From NCBI GenBank assembly GCA_029219285.1, contig JAQXTC010000254.1, positions 1 to 37,420 on the forward strand: a stretch of DNA of 37,420 bases. Direction: 5' to 3'. Both the position numbers and the translations under genes were made by a program. Numbering within the stretch: the stretch's first letter is position 1; each line of letters begins with the position of its first letter. The notes beneath the pieces are model-generated. The model saw nothing but the letters and a program-made list of their open reading frames with translations, was not told the DNA's origin and searched no databases. Positions 1 through 9,170 of the stretch are shown piece after piece. This DNA is from Clostridiaceae bacterium (GTDB lineage: Bacteria > Bacillota > Clostridia > Clostridiales > Clostridiaceae).

Positions 1-10
1 TATTTGCCAT
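1..10 (-). CDS. dnaJ: DnaJ, start codon only (partial)
   Basis: Only the first three codons and one base are present (Met-Ala-Asn), the usual N-terminus of clostridial DnaJ. A ribosome binding site with core AAGGTGGTGA lies nine bases upstream on the minus strand. The position directly after dnaK in an hrcA-grpE-dnaK operon supports DnaJ, the J-domain co-chaperone that stimulates DnaK ATPase. The rest of the gene lies outside the window. Confidence 0.7.
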
Positions 11-91
11 CTACAAATGTCACCACCTTATAATAAATTATTTCTTTTATATCATAACATCAATGTTTATTTTAATAAATACTCACTTTTT

Positions 92-119
92 AAAAAGGGA
101 AGACGGCTATTGTCTTCCC
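92..119 (-). terminator. Intrinsic terminator after dnaK
   Basis: A perfect 8-bp stem (gggaagac/gtcttccc) with a 7-base loop is followed on the minus strand by five T. It lies between the dnaK stop and the dnaJ ribosome binding site, so it would cut or reduce readthrough from dnaK into dnaJ. Confidence 0.75.
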
Positions 120-134
120 TCTAAGTTGTAAATA

Positions 135-1985
135 CTATTTATCTTCTTTTACTTCAAAATCTGCATCTACTACATTATCATCATGAGCTGTACCTGCATT
201 AGCTCCACCCATGTTGTTTGGATCAAATCCTTCAGCTCCTGCTTGTGCACCTGCATCAGCATATAACTTAGAAGAAATAGCATAGAATTCTTGGTTTAAT
301 TCATCCATAGCTTTCTTAATTGCTTCTATATCTTCACCGTCTTTAACAGCTTTTACTGCTTCAACTTTAGCGTTGATCTTAGCTTTATCTTCATCAGAAA
401 CTTTATCCTTTAGTTCTTCTAAAGTCTTTTCTGTTTGATAAATTACTTGGTCTGCATTGTTTTTAACTTCAATACTTTCTTTTCTCTTCTTATCTTCTTC
501 TGCAAATCTTTCAGCTTCTTTAACTGCTGCTTCTACTTCTGCATCACTAAGATTTGTTGAAGCTGTAATTGTAACATTAGCTTCTTTACCAGTTCCTTTA
601 TCCATAGCTGATACTTTAACAATACCGTTAGCATCTATATCAAAAGTAACTTCGATTTGAGGAATTCCTCTTGGTGCTGGAGCAATTCCTGATAGAGTAA
701 ATCTACCTAAAGTCTTGTTATCAGCAGCCATTTGTCTTTCACCTTGTACTATGTGAATTTCAACTGATGTTTGACCATCCGCTGCAGTTGAGAATATTTG
801 ACTCTTCTTAGCTGGTATAGTTGTATTTCTTTCGATTAATGGTGTAGCTATACCACCCATTGTTTCAATACCTAATGTTAATGGAGTAACGTCTAATAAT
901 AATACGTCCTTAACTTCTCCTGTTAATACACCCGCTTGAATAGCTGCACCTACAGCAACACATTCATCTGGATTAACTCCCTTTGAAGGTTCTTTTCCTG
1001 TAAAGTTCTTAACAGCTTCTTGAACAGCTGGTATTCTTGTTGATCCACCAACTAATATTACTTTATCTATTTGGCTTATTGAAAGACCAGCATCTGATAA
1101 AGCTTTCTTCATTGGTTCTATTGATCTTTGTACTAAATCACGAGTTAATTCATTGAATTTAGCTCTAGTTAAGTTTAAGTCAATATGCTTTGGACCAGTT
1201 GCATCAGCAGTGATGAATGGTAAGTTAATATTAGTTTGAGTTGATGAAGATAATTCTATCTTAGCTTTTTCAGCAGCTTCTTTTAATCTTTGTAAAGCCA
1301 TCTTATCATTTCTTAAATCTATACCATTTTCAGCCTTAAATGTTTCAGCAATGTAATCCATAACTTTGTTATCAAAGTCATCTCCACCTAGCTTTGTATC
1401 ACCATTTGTTGATAAAACTTCGAATACTCCATCACCAAGTTCTAGGATAGATACATCAAAAGTACCACCGCCTAAATCATATACTAATATCTTTTCATTA
1501 TGATCAGTTTTATCAAGACCATAAGCAAGTGATGCTGCTGTTGGTTCATTTATTATTCTTAATACTTCAAGACCTGCTATCTTACCAGCATCTTTAGTTG
1601 CTTGTCTTTGAGCATCATTAAAGTAAGCTGGAACTGTAATAACAGCTTGAGAAACTGTTTCACCTAAATAGCTTTCAGCATCAGCTTTAATTTTTTGAAG
1701 AATCATTGCTGATATTTCTTGTGGTGAATATTCTTTATCATCAATCTTAGTCTTATGACCAGTTCCCATTTCTCTCTTTATTGAAATTATTGTCTTATCT
1801 GGATTTGTAATTGCTTGTCTTTTAGCCACTTGACCAACAAGTCTTGATCCATCAGCTTGGAATGATACTACTGAAGGAGTAGTTCTTGAACCTTCTGAGT
1901 TAGCGATAACTACTGGTTCTCCACCTTCCATAACTGCTACACATGAGTTAGTTGTTCCCAAATCAATTCCTATAATTTTTCCCAT
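135..1985 (-). CDS. dnaK: Molecular chaperone DnaK (Hsp70)
   Basis: This is the main cytosolic Hsp70. It binds exposed hydrophobic peptides in an ATP-controlled cycle with DnaJ and the exchange factor GrpE. The 616-residue product starts with the phosphate-1 motif [10 protein letters not shown], has phosphate-2 DLGGGTFD near residue 170, the interdomain linker [13 protein letters not shown] near 365, a beta substrate-binding domain, a helical lid, and the disordered acidic tail ending [10 protein letters not shown]. Length and tail are typical of Firmicute DnaK. A strong GAGGAGG site precedes the ATG. It is third in the CIRCE-controlled operon, 61 bases after grpE, and is followed by a terminator. 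A second, divergent Hsp70 lies at 16677-18371. Confidence 0.98.
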   Translation of the reverse strand: MGKIIGIDLGTTNSCVAVMEGGEPVVIANSEGSRTTPSVVSFQADGSRLVGQVAKRQAITNPDKTIISIKREMGTGHKTKIDDKEYSPQEISAMILQKIKADAESYLGETVSQAVITVPAYFNDAQRQATKDAGKIAGLEVLRIINEPTAASLAYGLDKTDHNEKILVYDLGGGTFDVSILELGDGVFEVLSTNGDTKLGGDDFDNKVMDYIAETFKAENGIDLRNDKMALQRLKEAAEKAKIELSSSTQTNINLPFITADATGPKHIDLNLTRAKFNELTRDLVQRSIEPMKKALSDAGLSISQIDKVILVGGSTRIPAVQEAVKNFTGKEPSKGVNPDECVAVGAAIQAGVLTGEVKDVLLLDVTPLTLGIETMGGIATPLIERNTTIPAKKSQIFSTAADGQTSVEIHIVQGERQMAADNKTLGRFTLSGIAPAPRGIPQIEVTFDIDANGIVKVSAMDKGTGKEANVTITASTNLSDAEVEAAVKEAERFAEEDKKRKESIEVKNNADQVIYQTEKTLEELKDKVSDEDKAKINAKVEAVKAVKDGEDIEAIKKAMDELNQEFYAISSKLYADAGAQAGAEGFDPNNMGGANAGTAHDDNVVDADFEVKEDK

Positions 1986-2046
1986 TATTTATTCCTCCTC
2001 AAAATAGACCACGCTATTTAATTTTTATTTTTATATTAAATAAATT

Positions 2047-2679
2047 TTAGTTAGCTACTTTAACAACAGAATGTCTTATAACTTTTTCGCCTCTTTTGTA
2101 TCCTTTCATGAATACTTCAGCTACAACATTCTTTTCTAAATTTTCATCTTCAACATGCATTACTGCTTGATGTAAATTAGGATCAAATTCACCAGAAGCA
2201 TCAATTTCTTCTACTCCTAATTTTTCAAGTGAATTTTGAAGTCCTTTTAGTGTCATTTCAACACCCTTTTTAAGATCATCTAAATTACCTTCAGCAGCAG
2301 ATGCTCTTTCAAGATTATCTATTGAAGGAACTATTTCCTTTAATACATCTACACATGCATCTGTATAAATTCCTTCTTTTTCTTTAGCTGTTCTTTTTCT
2401 GAAGTTTTCATACTCAGCAGTAAGTCTAACAAGTCTATCCTTATAAGTTTCAAGTTCTGAGTTAAGTTTCTTTATTTCATCTTTACTTTTTCTAAGCATA
2501 TCTAGTTCATCCTCATTGCTTTCTTCTGAAACTTCAGTATTTTCTTCAGTCTCACTTTTTTCTGCGCTATCTTCATTAATAACTTCTTCATTATCTATAA
2601 CTTCATTTTCTTCTTGAAGAACATCTTCATTAAGATTCACTTCATTTTCTTCTAATATTTCTTTATTGTTATCTTCCAT
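2047..2679 (-). CDS. grpE: Nucleotide exchange factor GrpE
   Basis: GrpE releases ADP from DnaK and works as a dimer. The 210-residue protein has a long, very acidic, low-complexity N-terminus (about residues 1-65). A coiled-coil helix follows (about 65-105) that includes the conserved segment YENFRKRTAKEKE, and then the C-terminal beta domain with the family signature ending near VIRHSVVKVAN. The acidic extension is longer than in Bacillus but common in clostridia. The ATG is preceded by GAGGTG. It sits 28 bases after hrcA and before dnaK, and shares the heat-shock promoter of hrcA. Confidence 0.97.
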   Translation of the reverse strand: MEDNNKEILEENEVNLNEDVLQEENEVIDNEEVINEDSAEKSETEENTEVSEESNEDELDMLRKSKDEIKKLNSELETYKDRLVRLTAEYENFRKRTAKEKEGIYTDACVDVLKEIVPSIDNLERASAAEGNLDDLKKGVEMTLKGLQNSLEKLGVEEIDASGEFDPNLHQAVMHVEDENLEKNVVAEVFMKGYKRGEKVIRHSVVKVAN

Positions 2680-2707
2680 ATTGAAATCGACACCTCACTT
2701 CATAATC

Positions 2708-3742
2708 TTATTCTAAACCTTGATTTTTCAAAGCATAATTCAATTCCTTCATAACTTGAGCCATTATTGAAATTACTCTAGAATAATTAATTCTTCTAGG
2801 TCCTATAAGCCCTATAGTACCAATAGGTTTATTACCCACTGAATACTCTGCAGAAATAACACTACAATTTTTAGCTTCAGGAATATAATTTTCATCACCA
2901 ATCTTTATTGATAATCCTTCTTTTGGTTCTAATAACTCTACAACATAATCCTTATTATATAGAAGATTCAATATTTCCTTAGCATTATTAATATCGTTGT
3001 ATTCAGGATAATTAAATATATTTGTTGTTCCTTCCATAAAGATTTCCGAAGATTCTTCTTCATTCTTTAATGTTTCATATAACACTGGAACTATTGCGTT
3101 AAATAAATCATCATATCCTTCAAAATCACCTTTTAGATTACTAATAACCTCCAAGTTAATTTCTTCTATATTTAAATTTTTAAGCCTATTGTTAATTACT
3201 AAGTTTATTTTTTGTAATTCCTCAATAGATGGCATCTTGTTAACTCTAATTCTATGATTCTTTATAAGCCCATTATCAGTTACTATAACTGATACTAGAT
3301 TATGATCATCAACCATTAAAAGCTGTACTGACTTTATGCAACTTCTACTTACTGATGGTGTTTGAACTATACAAGTTAAGTTAGTTAACTCAGAAAGTAA
3401 TGTACTTGCTTGTTTTACAATTTTATCGACTTCAAGCATGGCCGAATCAATAATATATTTCTTTATTTGAAGTTCTTCTTCTTCTGATAATCTTGCAGTT
3501 TGCATTAAATTATCAACATAAAGTCTATATCCCTTACTAGAAGGAATTCTTCCTGCTGATGTATGTGGTTGCTCTAAATATCCCATATCTTCAAGATCAG
3601 ACATTTCATTTCGTATTGTGGCAGACCCTACACCCAAGTCATACTTTTTTGCTATGGTTCTTGAACCTACTGGCTCACCAGTATTTATATAATCATTAAT
3701 TATCGCTTCAAGAATTCTAATTTTTCTTCCATCTATAGCCAT
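2708..3742 (-). CDS. hrcA: Heat-inducible transcription repressor HrcA
   Basis: HrcA binds CIRCE elements and represses the dnaK and groE operons; its folding depends on GroEL, which couples repression to chaperone load. The 344-residue product has an N-terminal winged-helix region (about 1-70, with [13 protein letters not shown] and [13 protein letters not shown]) and a GAF-like dimerisation domain ending in a conserved block containing [12 protein letters not shown]. Family length is about 340-350. The ATG has a GAGGTGAT site. It is the first gene of the operon, directly downstream of a perfect CIRCE, so it autoregulates. Confidence 0.97.
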   Translation of the reverse strand: MAIDGRKIRILEAIINDYINTGEPVGSRTIAKKYDLGVGSATIRNEMSDLEDMGYLEQPHTSAGRIPSSKGYRLYVDNLMQTARLSEEEELQIKKYIIDSAMLEVDKIVKQASTLLSELTNLTCIVQTPSVSRSCIKSVQLLMVDDHNLVSVIVTDNGLIKNHRIRVNKMPSIEELQKINLVINNRLKNLNIEEINLEVISNLKGDFEGYDDLFNAIVPVLYETLKNEEESSEIFMEGTTNIFNYPEYNDINNAKEILNLLYNKDYVVELLEPKEGLSIKIGDENYIPEAKNCSVISAEYSVGNKPIGTIGLIGPRRINYSRVISIMAQVMKELNYALKNQGLE

Positions 3743-3760
3743 ACCATCACCTCGATATTG

Positions 3761-3787
3761 TTAGCACTCACTGTGTTTGAGTGCTAA
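3761..3787 (-). promoter_or_regulatory. CIRCE operator
   Basis: The sequence is TTAGCACTC, nine bases, GAGTGCTAA, an exact match to the CIRCE consensus. It lies between the predicted transcription start and the hrcA ribosome binding site. It is the HrcA binding site and also forms a hairpin in the 5' leader. Confidence 0.98.
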
Positions 3788-3800
3788 TGACTATGTTATA

Positions 3801-3829
3801 AATATATAATTTCTTTTATACCTTGTCAA
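3801..3829 (-). promoter_or_regulatory. Sigma-A promoter of hrcA-grpE-dnaK
   Basis: On the minus strand a perfect -35 TTGACA and a -10 TATATT are separated by 17 bases. The predicted start falls about ten bases before the CIRCE, as in other class I heat-shock operons. Confidence 0.85.
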
Positions 3830-3913
3830 TTTTAAATAAAATTAGATATAATTCGTTTTATTCCATTTTTTTTAATTAACTCTTTAATACTCTCAATTAC
3901 TTCCTTTTCCTAA

Positions 3914-5041
3914 CTATTCCAATATCATATCACTCATAACAACATTAGATAATTCAATTCCTAGATTACTTAAATAAATCCTACCACCTTCTCTAATTAA
4001 TAAACCTTTTTCTATGTTTTTATTTATAATCTTTTTATAAATCGAATCAATGGAAACTTTAAATTTTTCATAAAATTTTTCTTCTGATACTCCTTCCATC
4101 ATTCTAAGTCCCATAAACATAAACTCTTCCATATTATCATTTTGAGTATTATGTGATTCTTCTTCTATAATACTTTTGTCCATTTTTATATTATTTATGT
4201 ACATCTTTATATCATCTATATTTTTAATTCGTTTATTATCAATAAACGAGCTAGCTGATACTCCAATTCCAATATATTCTTCACATTTCCAATATGCTTC
4301 ATTATGTAAACACTCTCTACCCTTTTTGGCATAATTAGATATTTCATACTGATGATATCCATTTGATTCTAATATCTTTTTAGCATTATGATACATTTCT
4401 CTTTCTACATCTTCCCTTGGAAGATTTAATTTATCATCATTATATAATTTATAAAATGCTGTTCCTTCTTCAATTATCAAACTATATGCAGAAATATGTT
4501 CGGGATTTAAACTAATTATTTTTTCCAAACTTTCCGTCCAATCATTAAGAGTCTGATTAGGAAGACCAAACATCATATCAACATTAATATTATTGAATCC
4601 ACATTTTCTTGCTAATTGATAATTTTCAATAAATTGATCATAATTATGAATCCTACCTATTGATTTAAGTAAATTATTGTTAGTTGTTTGCAAACCAAAA
4701 CTTAATCTATTTATTCCTCCTTCTTTCATAATTAATAACTTTTCTTTATCTACAGTTCCAGGATTACACTCAATAGACTTTTCTGCATTTTCTGTAAAAT
4801 CCATATCTTTTATAGTTTCCATAAGTTTTCTTAATGAATCTTTATCTAAATATGATGGTGTTCCTCCACCTACAAACAAACTTCTTATTTTGAAATTTTT
4901 ACATTGCTTTTTTATATCCATACATAAAGCTTTAACATAATCTTTCATTAATTCTTCTTTCCACGCATAAGAGGGGAAATCACAATAAAAACATTTTTGT
5001 TTACAAAATGGTATATGTATATATAATGCTACTTCTTTCAT
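3914..5041 (-). CDS. hemW: HemW, heme chaperone-type radical SAM protein
   Basis: This radical SAM protein belongs to the HemN/HemW group. Members at this locus were long annotated as oxygen-independent coproporphyrinogen III oxidase, but HemW-type proteins bind and deliver heme. The 375-residue product has the cluster motif CKQKCFYC (Cys13, Cys17, Cys20) with DF after it, then GGGTPS near residue 58 and the HemW-type segment HNEAYWK near 250. HemN proper is longer (about 450) with an N-terminal extension, so HemW is preferred. The ATG is preceded by a GGAAAGGA site. It lies upstream of hrcA, as in Bacillus. No strong terminator was seen between it and the hrcA promoter. Confidence 0.93.
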   Translation of the reverse strand: MKEVALYIHIPFCKQKCFYCDFPSYAWKEELMKDYVKALCMDIKKQCKNFKIRSLFVGGGTPSYLDKDSLRKLMETIKDMDFTENAEKSIECNPGTVDKEKLLIMKEGGINRLSFGLQTTNNNLLKSIGRIHNYDQFIENYQLARKCGFNNINVDMMFGLPNQTLNDWTESLEKIISLNPEHISAYSLIIEEGTAFYKLYNDDKLNLPREDVEREMYHNAKKILESNGYHQYEISNYAKKGRECLHNEAYWKCEEYIGIGVSASSFIDNKRIKNIDDIKMYINNIKMDKSIIEEESHNTQNDNMEEFMFMGLRMMEGVSEEKFYEKFKVSIDSIYKKIINKNIEKGLLIREGGRIYLSNLGIELSNVVMSDMILE

Positions 5042-5057
5042 TCTATTTATTCCTTTC

Positions 5058-5099
5058 CAAAAAAGAGAGCTACTACATTAATTTTTTTAATGTAATAGC
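5058..5099 (-). terminator. Intrinsic terminator after the TerB-like gene
   Basis: A 12-bp stem with one mismatch (gctaCtacatta/taatgtaAtagc) is followed on the minus strand by six T. It separates the TerB-like gene from hemW, so hemW should have its own start. Confidence 0.8.
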
Positions 5100-5108
5100 C
5101 CCCTAATC

Positions 5109-5546
5109 TTATAGAAGATTTTCAGCTTCTTCTTTTAATAATTTTATTTTACTTTCAGCATCAACTACTGAAAATTTATATACTTCTGTAAAGTTAAAGA
5201 AGTAATTTGCAAAAGCAATTTTCTTTGCTCTACTAATCCCTAACTTTTCAGCAATTTCATCTAGAAAATCAATTTCCTCATCTTCATATTTTCCATCTAC
5301 TAGTGCTAGACCTACTAATTCAAAATATACAATAGACTTGATTCTTTCCGAAGCATTAGTTAAAACCTCTATAGCTTCATTGTGACTTAGTGCACCTATA
5401 TTTTCTTTAGTTAAATTTAATTCCTCTAGATAATCATCTACTAAAGCTTTTTCTTCTTTTGCTAATACATTATCCACCCTTACAAACTCATTAACAACAT
5501 TAACAAAAGCACTTGCTTCTGATTTATTTAATTCATTCAAAAACAT
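5109..5546 (-). CDS. TerB-like small acidic protein
   Basis: The product is a small all-helical soluble protein of about 145 residues that resembles the TerB (tellurite-resistance B-like) fold. It shows two acidic segments, DNVLAKEEKALVDDY near the start and VDGKYEDEEIDFLDEIAEKLG near residue 90, spaced as the metal-binding acid patches in TerB proteins. The molecular role of this family is not known. The track ORF starts at 5573, but no ribosome binding site precedes that ATG. The internal ATG at 5546 has GGGGG nine bases upstream and is chosen. It is a single-gene unit between the lepA terminator and its own terminator. The TerB assignment is by pattern and needs a profile search. Confidence 0.65.
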   Translation of the reverse strand: MFLNELNKSEASAFVNVVNEFVRVDNVLAKEEKALVDDYLEELNLTKENIGALSHNEAIEVLTNASERIKSIVYFELVGLALVDGKYEDEEIDFLDEIAEKLGISRAKKIAFANYFFNFTEVYKFSVVDAESKIKLLKEEAENLL

Positions 5547-5642
5547 ACTGTATATTCCCCCAATCGTATCCATTTTACTCTATTATATATTATTAACATA
5601 ATCTTGCATATATATTATTATAATATTTAATTTTCTAATCTT

Positions 5643-5670
5643 AAAAGGCATGGTTTCCCATGCCTTTTTT
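5643..5670 (-). terminator. Intrinsic terminator after lepA
   Basis: The stem ggcatgg/ccatgcc closes a four-base loop (GAAA on the minus strand) and extends by A-T pairs to 11 bp. TTTT follows on the minus strand. It starts at the lepA stop codon. The plus strand also carries six T, so it could act in both directions, but no plus-strand gene ends here. Confidence 0.85.
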
Positions 5671-7475
5671 TAATCTACTTTTAATACTGCCATAAATGCT
5701 TCTTGTGGAACCTCAACAGAACCAACCTGTCTCATTCTCTTCTTTCCTTCTTTTTGTTTCTCAAGAAGTTTCTTCTTTCTAGAAATATCTCCACCATAAC
5801 ATTTTGCAAGTACGTCTTTTCTCATAGCTTTTACTGTTTCTCTTGCTATAATTTTAGCACCTACTGCTGCTTGTATTGGAACTTCAAATAATTGTCTTGG
5901 AATTATTTCTTTAAGCTTTTCCGCAATAGCTCTTCCTTTATGATATGCTTTTTCTTTTGGTACTATCATCGATAATGCATCTACTACATCACCATTTAAT
6001 AGAATATCAAGTTTAACTAGTTCAGTTTTACAATACCCTTTAAATTCATAATCTAAAGAAGCATATCCTCTTGTTCTAGACTTTAATGTATCAAAAAAGT
6101 CAAAAACTATTTCATTTAATGGAATATCATAATTAATTACCGCTCTTGTTTCCTCCATATATTGCATGTCAATATATGTTCCTCTTCTGTCTTGGCAAAG
6201 TTCCATTACAGCTCCTACATATTCAGTTGGGGCAATTATTGAAGCTTTAACCATAGGTTCTTCCATATAATCAATTTCGGTAACTGGTGGAAGATTTGTT
6301 GGATTTGTAAGATCAAATTTTTCTCCATTTGTCTTAGCAACTTTATAAATAACTGATGGCGCAGTTGTAATAATATCAAGATTAAATTCTCTTTCGATTC
6401 TTTCTTGAATTATTTCCATATGTAATAATCCTAAGAATCCACATCTAAAACCAAAACCTAAAGCTATTGATGTTTCTGGTTCAAAACTTAATGCAGCATC
6501 ATTGATTTGAAGTTTTTCTAATGCATCTTTAAGTTCACCATACTTAGCTCCATCAACAGGATATATACCTGAATAAACCATAGGTATAGCTGGTTTGTAA
6601 CCTTGAAGGGCTTCTTCAGTCGGTCTTTCTGCTTCTGTTATTGTATCACCAACTCTAGCATCTCTAACATTCTTAATTGAGCCTGTAACATATCCAACAT
6701 CTCCTGCTGAAAGCATCCCTATTGGCATTAGTTTAGGAGTAAACACACCTACTTCTACAACTTCATAAACTTTGTTTGTAGCCATAAGTTTAACCTTCAT
6801 TCCAGGTTTTATCTTTCCGTCAAATACTCTGATGTGAGATACAACCCCTTTATAGCTATCATAATATGAGTCAAATATTAATGCTTTTAATGGTGCATTC
6901 TCATCACCTTCTGGTGCTGGTAACTTTTCTACTATTTCTTCTAAAACATCTGGTACGTTAAGACCTGTTTTAGCAGAAATCATAGGTGCATCTTCTGCCT
7001 CTATTCCTATTACATCTTCAATTTCTTGTTTAACTTCTTCCGCTCTTTGCGATGGCAAATCCACCTTATTAATAACTGGAGCTATTTCTAAGTCATTATC
7101 AAGGGCTAAATATGTATTAGCAAGTGTTTGAGCTTGAATACCTTGTGTTGCATCAACTACAAGAAGTGCTCCTTCGCAGGCTGCTAAACTTCTAGATACT
7201 TCATAAGTGAAATCTACGTGTCCTGGAGTATCAATAAGATTTAAAATATATTCATCTCCATTTTCTCTCTTATAAATAAGTCTTGCTGCTTGAGACTTAA
7301 TTGTAATTCCTCTTTCTCTTTCTAATTCCATATTGTCAAGAACTTGTTCTTCCATTTCTCTTTGAGTCAAGGTTCCTGTTGCTTCAAGTAATCTATCCGC
7401 AAGTGTAGATTTACCATGATCAATATGGGCTACTATTGAGAAATTTCTAATAAATTGTTGTCTATCATTACTCAT
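5670..7475 (-). CDS. lepA: Elongation factor 4 (LepA), back-translocating GTPase
   Basis: LepA is a ribosome-associated translational GTPase related to EF-G. The 601-residue product has the P-loop AHIDHGKST at residues 16-24, DTPGH for G3 and NKVD for G4, then EF-G-like domains II, III and V, and the LepA-specific C-terminal domain ([16 protein letters not shown]). Length matches the family. The ATG at 7475 has only a weak AGG near it, and the leader is unusual (see the separate leader feature). It has its own promoter downstream of the small yqxA-like gene. Confidence 0.98.
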   Translation of the reverse strand: MSNDRQQFIRNFSIVAHIDHGKSTLADRLLEATGTLTQREMEEQVLDNMELERERGITIKSQAARLIYKRENGDEYILNLIDTPGHVDFTYEVSRSLAACEGALLVVDATQGIQAQTLANTYLALDNDLEIAPVINKVDLPSQRAEEVKQEIEDVIGIEAEDAPMISAKTGLNVPDVLEEIVEKLPAPEGDENAPLKALIFDSYYDSYKGVVSHIRVFDGKIKPGMKVKLMATNKVYEVVEVGVFTPKLMPIGMLSAGDVGYVTGSIKNVRDARVGDTITEAERPTEEALQGYKPAIPMVYSGIYPVDGAKYGELKDALEKLQINDAALSFEPETSIALGFGFRCGFLGLLHMEIIQERIEREFNLDIITTAPSVIYKVAKTNGEKFDLTNPTNLPPVTEIDYMEEPMVKASIIAPTEYVGAVMELCQDRRGTYIDMQYMEETRAVINYDIPLNEIVFDFFDTLKSRTRGYASLDYEFKGYCKTELVKLDILLNGDVVDALSMIVPKEKAYHKGRAIAEKLKEIIPRQLFEVPIQAAVGAKIIARETVKAMRKDVLAKCYGGDISRKKKLLEKQKEGKKRMRQVGSVEVPQEAFMAVLKVD

Positions 7476-7521
7476 ATATATATAAACTACCTATTTATAT
7501 AATGGTAGTTAGTTCACCCCC
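7476..7521 (-). promoter_or_regulatory. lepA leader: hairpin between a strong SD and the start codon
   Basis: On the minus strand GGGGGTGA (a near-perfect Shine-Dalgarno) lies 38 bases before the lepA ATG. Between them is a perfect 7-bp hairpin, AACTACC/GGTAGTT, with a 12-base AT loop. Folding the hairpin would bring GGGGGTGA to about 12 bases from the ATG. The only other candidate site, AGGTAG, is weak, 12 bases away and lies in the hairpin arm. The hairpin is seen directly; its role in initiation is inference. Confidence 0.4.
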
Positions 7522-7541
7522 AGTATAATAAAATCAGCTAA

Positions 7542-7572
7542 ATTATAACACACACTACTTATAGGCTGTCAA
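7542..7572 (-). promoter_or_regulatory. Promoter of lepA
   Basis: On the minus strand there is a perfect -35 TTGACA and a perfect -10 TATAAT with a TG extension (TGTTATAAT). The spacer is 19 bases, longer than ideal, which the extended -10 may offset. Confidence 0.65.
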
Positions 7573-7615
7573 TTATCATTTATACATATTCTTTATATAA
7601 TTTATTATATCTCTT

Positions 7616-7963
7616 TTAACCATAAATAATATCTTCAATTTTTTCCTTAGCCTTATCAAAAACTTCACCTATCTGATTTCTTATATTGGTAAAACTCCAG
7701 TCTTCATCTATTTTAAATTCCGATTCACCAACCTTAATTAAAACATCTTCTTTTTCTTCATATATTTTTACTGGTGAATTGTCTTTTATGAAATTGGAAA
7801 ATTCTTCACCAAACTCATCTTTAATCTTTTCATAATTTTCATTTGTATTGCCTAGCGGTGATAAAGCATTAGTATTTATAATATTTACTTTTATTAATGA
7901 TAAAAACGCCAAGATAAATATTAATACAACTAAAAATTTTTTTGTACTTTTATATCCTTTCAA
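7616..7963 (-). CDS. Small membrane-anchored protein in the yqxA position
   Basis: This is a 115-residue protein with a basic N-terminus and one hydrophobic segment (about residues 10-27), which is either an anchor or an uncleaved signal. A charged, probably extracytoplasmic domain follows, ending in an amphipathic helix. It starts with TTG at 7963, preceded by AAGGGGTG at about seven bases. It lies between spoIIP and lepA, exactly where Bacillus subtilis has yqxA, also a small protein of about 110 residues with one N-terminal membrane segment. I see no clear sequence match, so orthology is inferred from position, size and topology only. Function is unknown; the neighbourhood suggests a sporulation or envelope link. 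Its ribosome binding site overlaps a terminator-like hairpin. Confidence 0.8.
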   Translation of the reverse strand: MKGYKSTKKFLVVLIFILAFLSLIKVNIINTNALSPLGNTNENYEKIKDEFGEEFSNFIKDNSPVKIYEEKEDVLIKVGESEFKIDEDWSFTNIRNQIGEVFDKAKEKIEDIIYG

Positions 7964-8006
7964 AAAAACACCCCTTAAAGACTGTTAATAATTTCATCTT
8001 TAAAGG
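7962..8006 (-). terminator. Terminator-like hairpin after spoIIP, overlapping the next RBS
   Basis: On the minus strand CCTTTAAAGA pairs with TCTTTAAGGG over 10 bp with one G-U pair, followed by a run of seven T. The 3' arm contains part of the AAGGGGTG ribosome binding site of the next gene, and the T run abuts its TTG start. It could stop spoIIP transcripts or hide the ribosome binding site in readthrough RNA. Confidence 0.6.
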
Positions 8007-8033
8007 ATGCTCCATTTTATAATTTAATATACA

Positions 8034-9092
8034 TTATTTTTTACCATTTATATGTTCTGCTATTAACCTAGCAATAAATTTTCCAGAATTCTGTGACTCC
8101 TCTGCTGTATTTACTTCTGAACCAACTTCAATTAACATAGACCCATCACTTAATCCTAAATTAAACTGATTCATTCCTGAATTATACGTATATTCTCCAT
8201 TCCCCCTCATAAGTCCTGGAAAAAGTTCATTTGCCTTATCTCTCATCTCATCAGCTAATGCCTGATTAGCACCATATCGAGCACTATTTTTAGTAAGCAC
8301 AAACATAAGCTTCGCTATATTTTCACCATTTACGGTTCCTGTAACAGCATTTTTCTTCGGAACAGAATCTCTGTGAAGATCAATTATAATCTTAAAATCG
8401 CCATATTCTTTAAGATATTTTTGTACTGTTTCCCTAGATCTTTTATAACTATCATTGTATGAAATACTATGATTAGTCTTATCATGTATTACTGATATAC
8501 CATAATTTTCTTCTAATTCTTTCTCTATTACATTGGCAACTCCAACCACACTGTGATTCTCATCTAAAGAATCACCAGATGTTTCAGCATAACTTTCTGT
8601 AGTATGTGAATGATAAATTAGTACTTCTGGTTTAGTAGAATCCAACGCCTTTTTTAATGCTTCATTTTCCACATCTGCATTTGATTCCGCTTTTAAAACT
8701 GTATTATCGTTAATATTGAATGAGTCAATATCTAATGAACTTGTAGTATTGGAAGTTGATAAATCTATTCCAGTAAACCCTTGTTTAAAAAAACTTACTT
8801 CTGTATTAATTATTGAAAGATTATCTATATTATTTAGTCCTAGAGCTTGCAATAATACAGCTTTAATTGACAGATTGTTTTCTGCGTAAGCTCCTTCATC
8901 ATAAACTTGAGTTTCAACAACTGGCATTCCAAAATTAAGAAGTTCTACATAAGCAAATCCACCTCTTTCTGTATTACTTCTTAATACATTAATTACCCTA
9001 AAAGCAAAAATACCTATTAATACAACTATTATTGCTACTATTATATTAATCTTCGGTTTAGCTCTTTTTCTTCTAATAATATCTTGATACAA
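8034..9092 (-). CDS. spoIIP: Stage II sporulation protein P
   Basis: SpoIIP is a septal peptidoglycan amidase/endopeptidase that, with SpoIID and SpoIIM, thins the septal wall and drives engulfment of the forespore. The 352-residue product has a basic N-terminus and one transmembrane segment (about residues 15-33). An outside domain follows, with the family motifs HSHTTESY near residue 181 and IIDLHRDSVP near 237, and later EVGSEVNTAEE near 321. The conserved His and Glu positions are zinc-amidase-like. It starts with TTG, preceded by AGAGGGGTGG about six bases upstream. It follows gpr, as in Bacillus, and a sigma-E-like promoter lies in the 78-base gap. Confidence 0.96.
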   Translation of the reverse strand: MYQDIIRRKRAKPKINIIVAIIVVLIGIFAFRVINVLRSNTERGGFAYVELLNFGMPVVETQVYDEGAYAENNLSIKAVLLQALGLNNIDNLSIINTEVSFFKQGFTGIDLSTSNTTSSLDIDSFNINDNTVLKAESNADVENEALKKALDSTKPEVLIYHSHTTESYAETSGDSLDENHSVVGVANVIEKELEENYGISVIHDKTNHSISYNDSYKRSRETVQKYLKEYGDFKIIIDLHRDSVPKKNAVTGTVNGENIAKLMFVLTKNSARYGANQALADEMRDKANELFPGLMRGNGEYTYNSGMNQFNLGLSDGSMLIEVGSEVNTAEESQNSGKFIARLIAEHINGKK

Positions 9093-9133
9093 CCAAAACC
9101 ACCCCTCTTATTGTTTTAATAAGATTACTCTAT

Positions 9134-9159
9134 ATTATATGAGTGATTTACATAATTAT
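9134..9159 (-). promoter_or_regulatory. Candidate sigma-E promoter of spoIIP
   Basis: The minus strand shows CATATAAT, close to the sigma-E -10 consensus CATACAMT, with ATA 15 bases upstream as a -35 core. No good sigma-A -35 fits the same -10. The -35 match is short, so this is tentative; sigma-E control of spoIIP is known in Bacillus. Confidence 0.4.
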
Positions 9160-9170
9160 ATCTATTTATA

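Noticed and set aside
457-660. Plus-strand ORF of 67 residues
   Set aside because: It lies fully inside dnaK on the other strand, has no ribosome binding site and has low-complexity Ser/Leu composition typical of a shadow frame.
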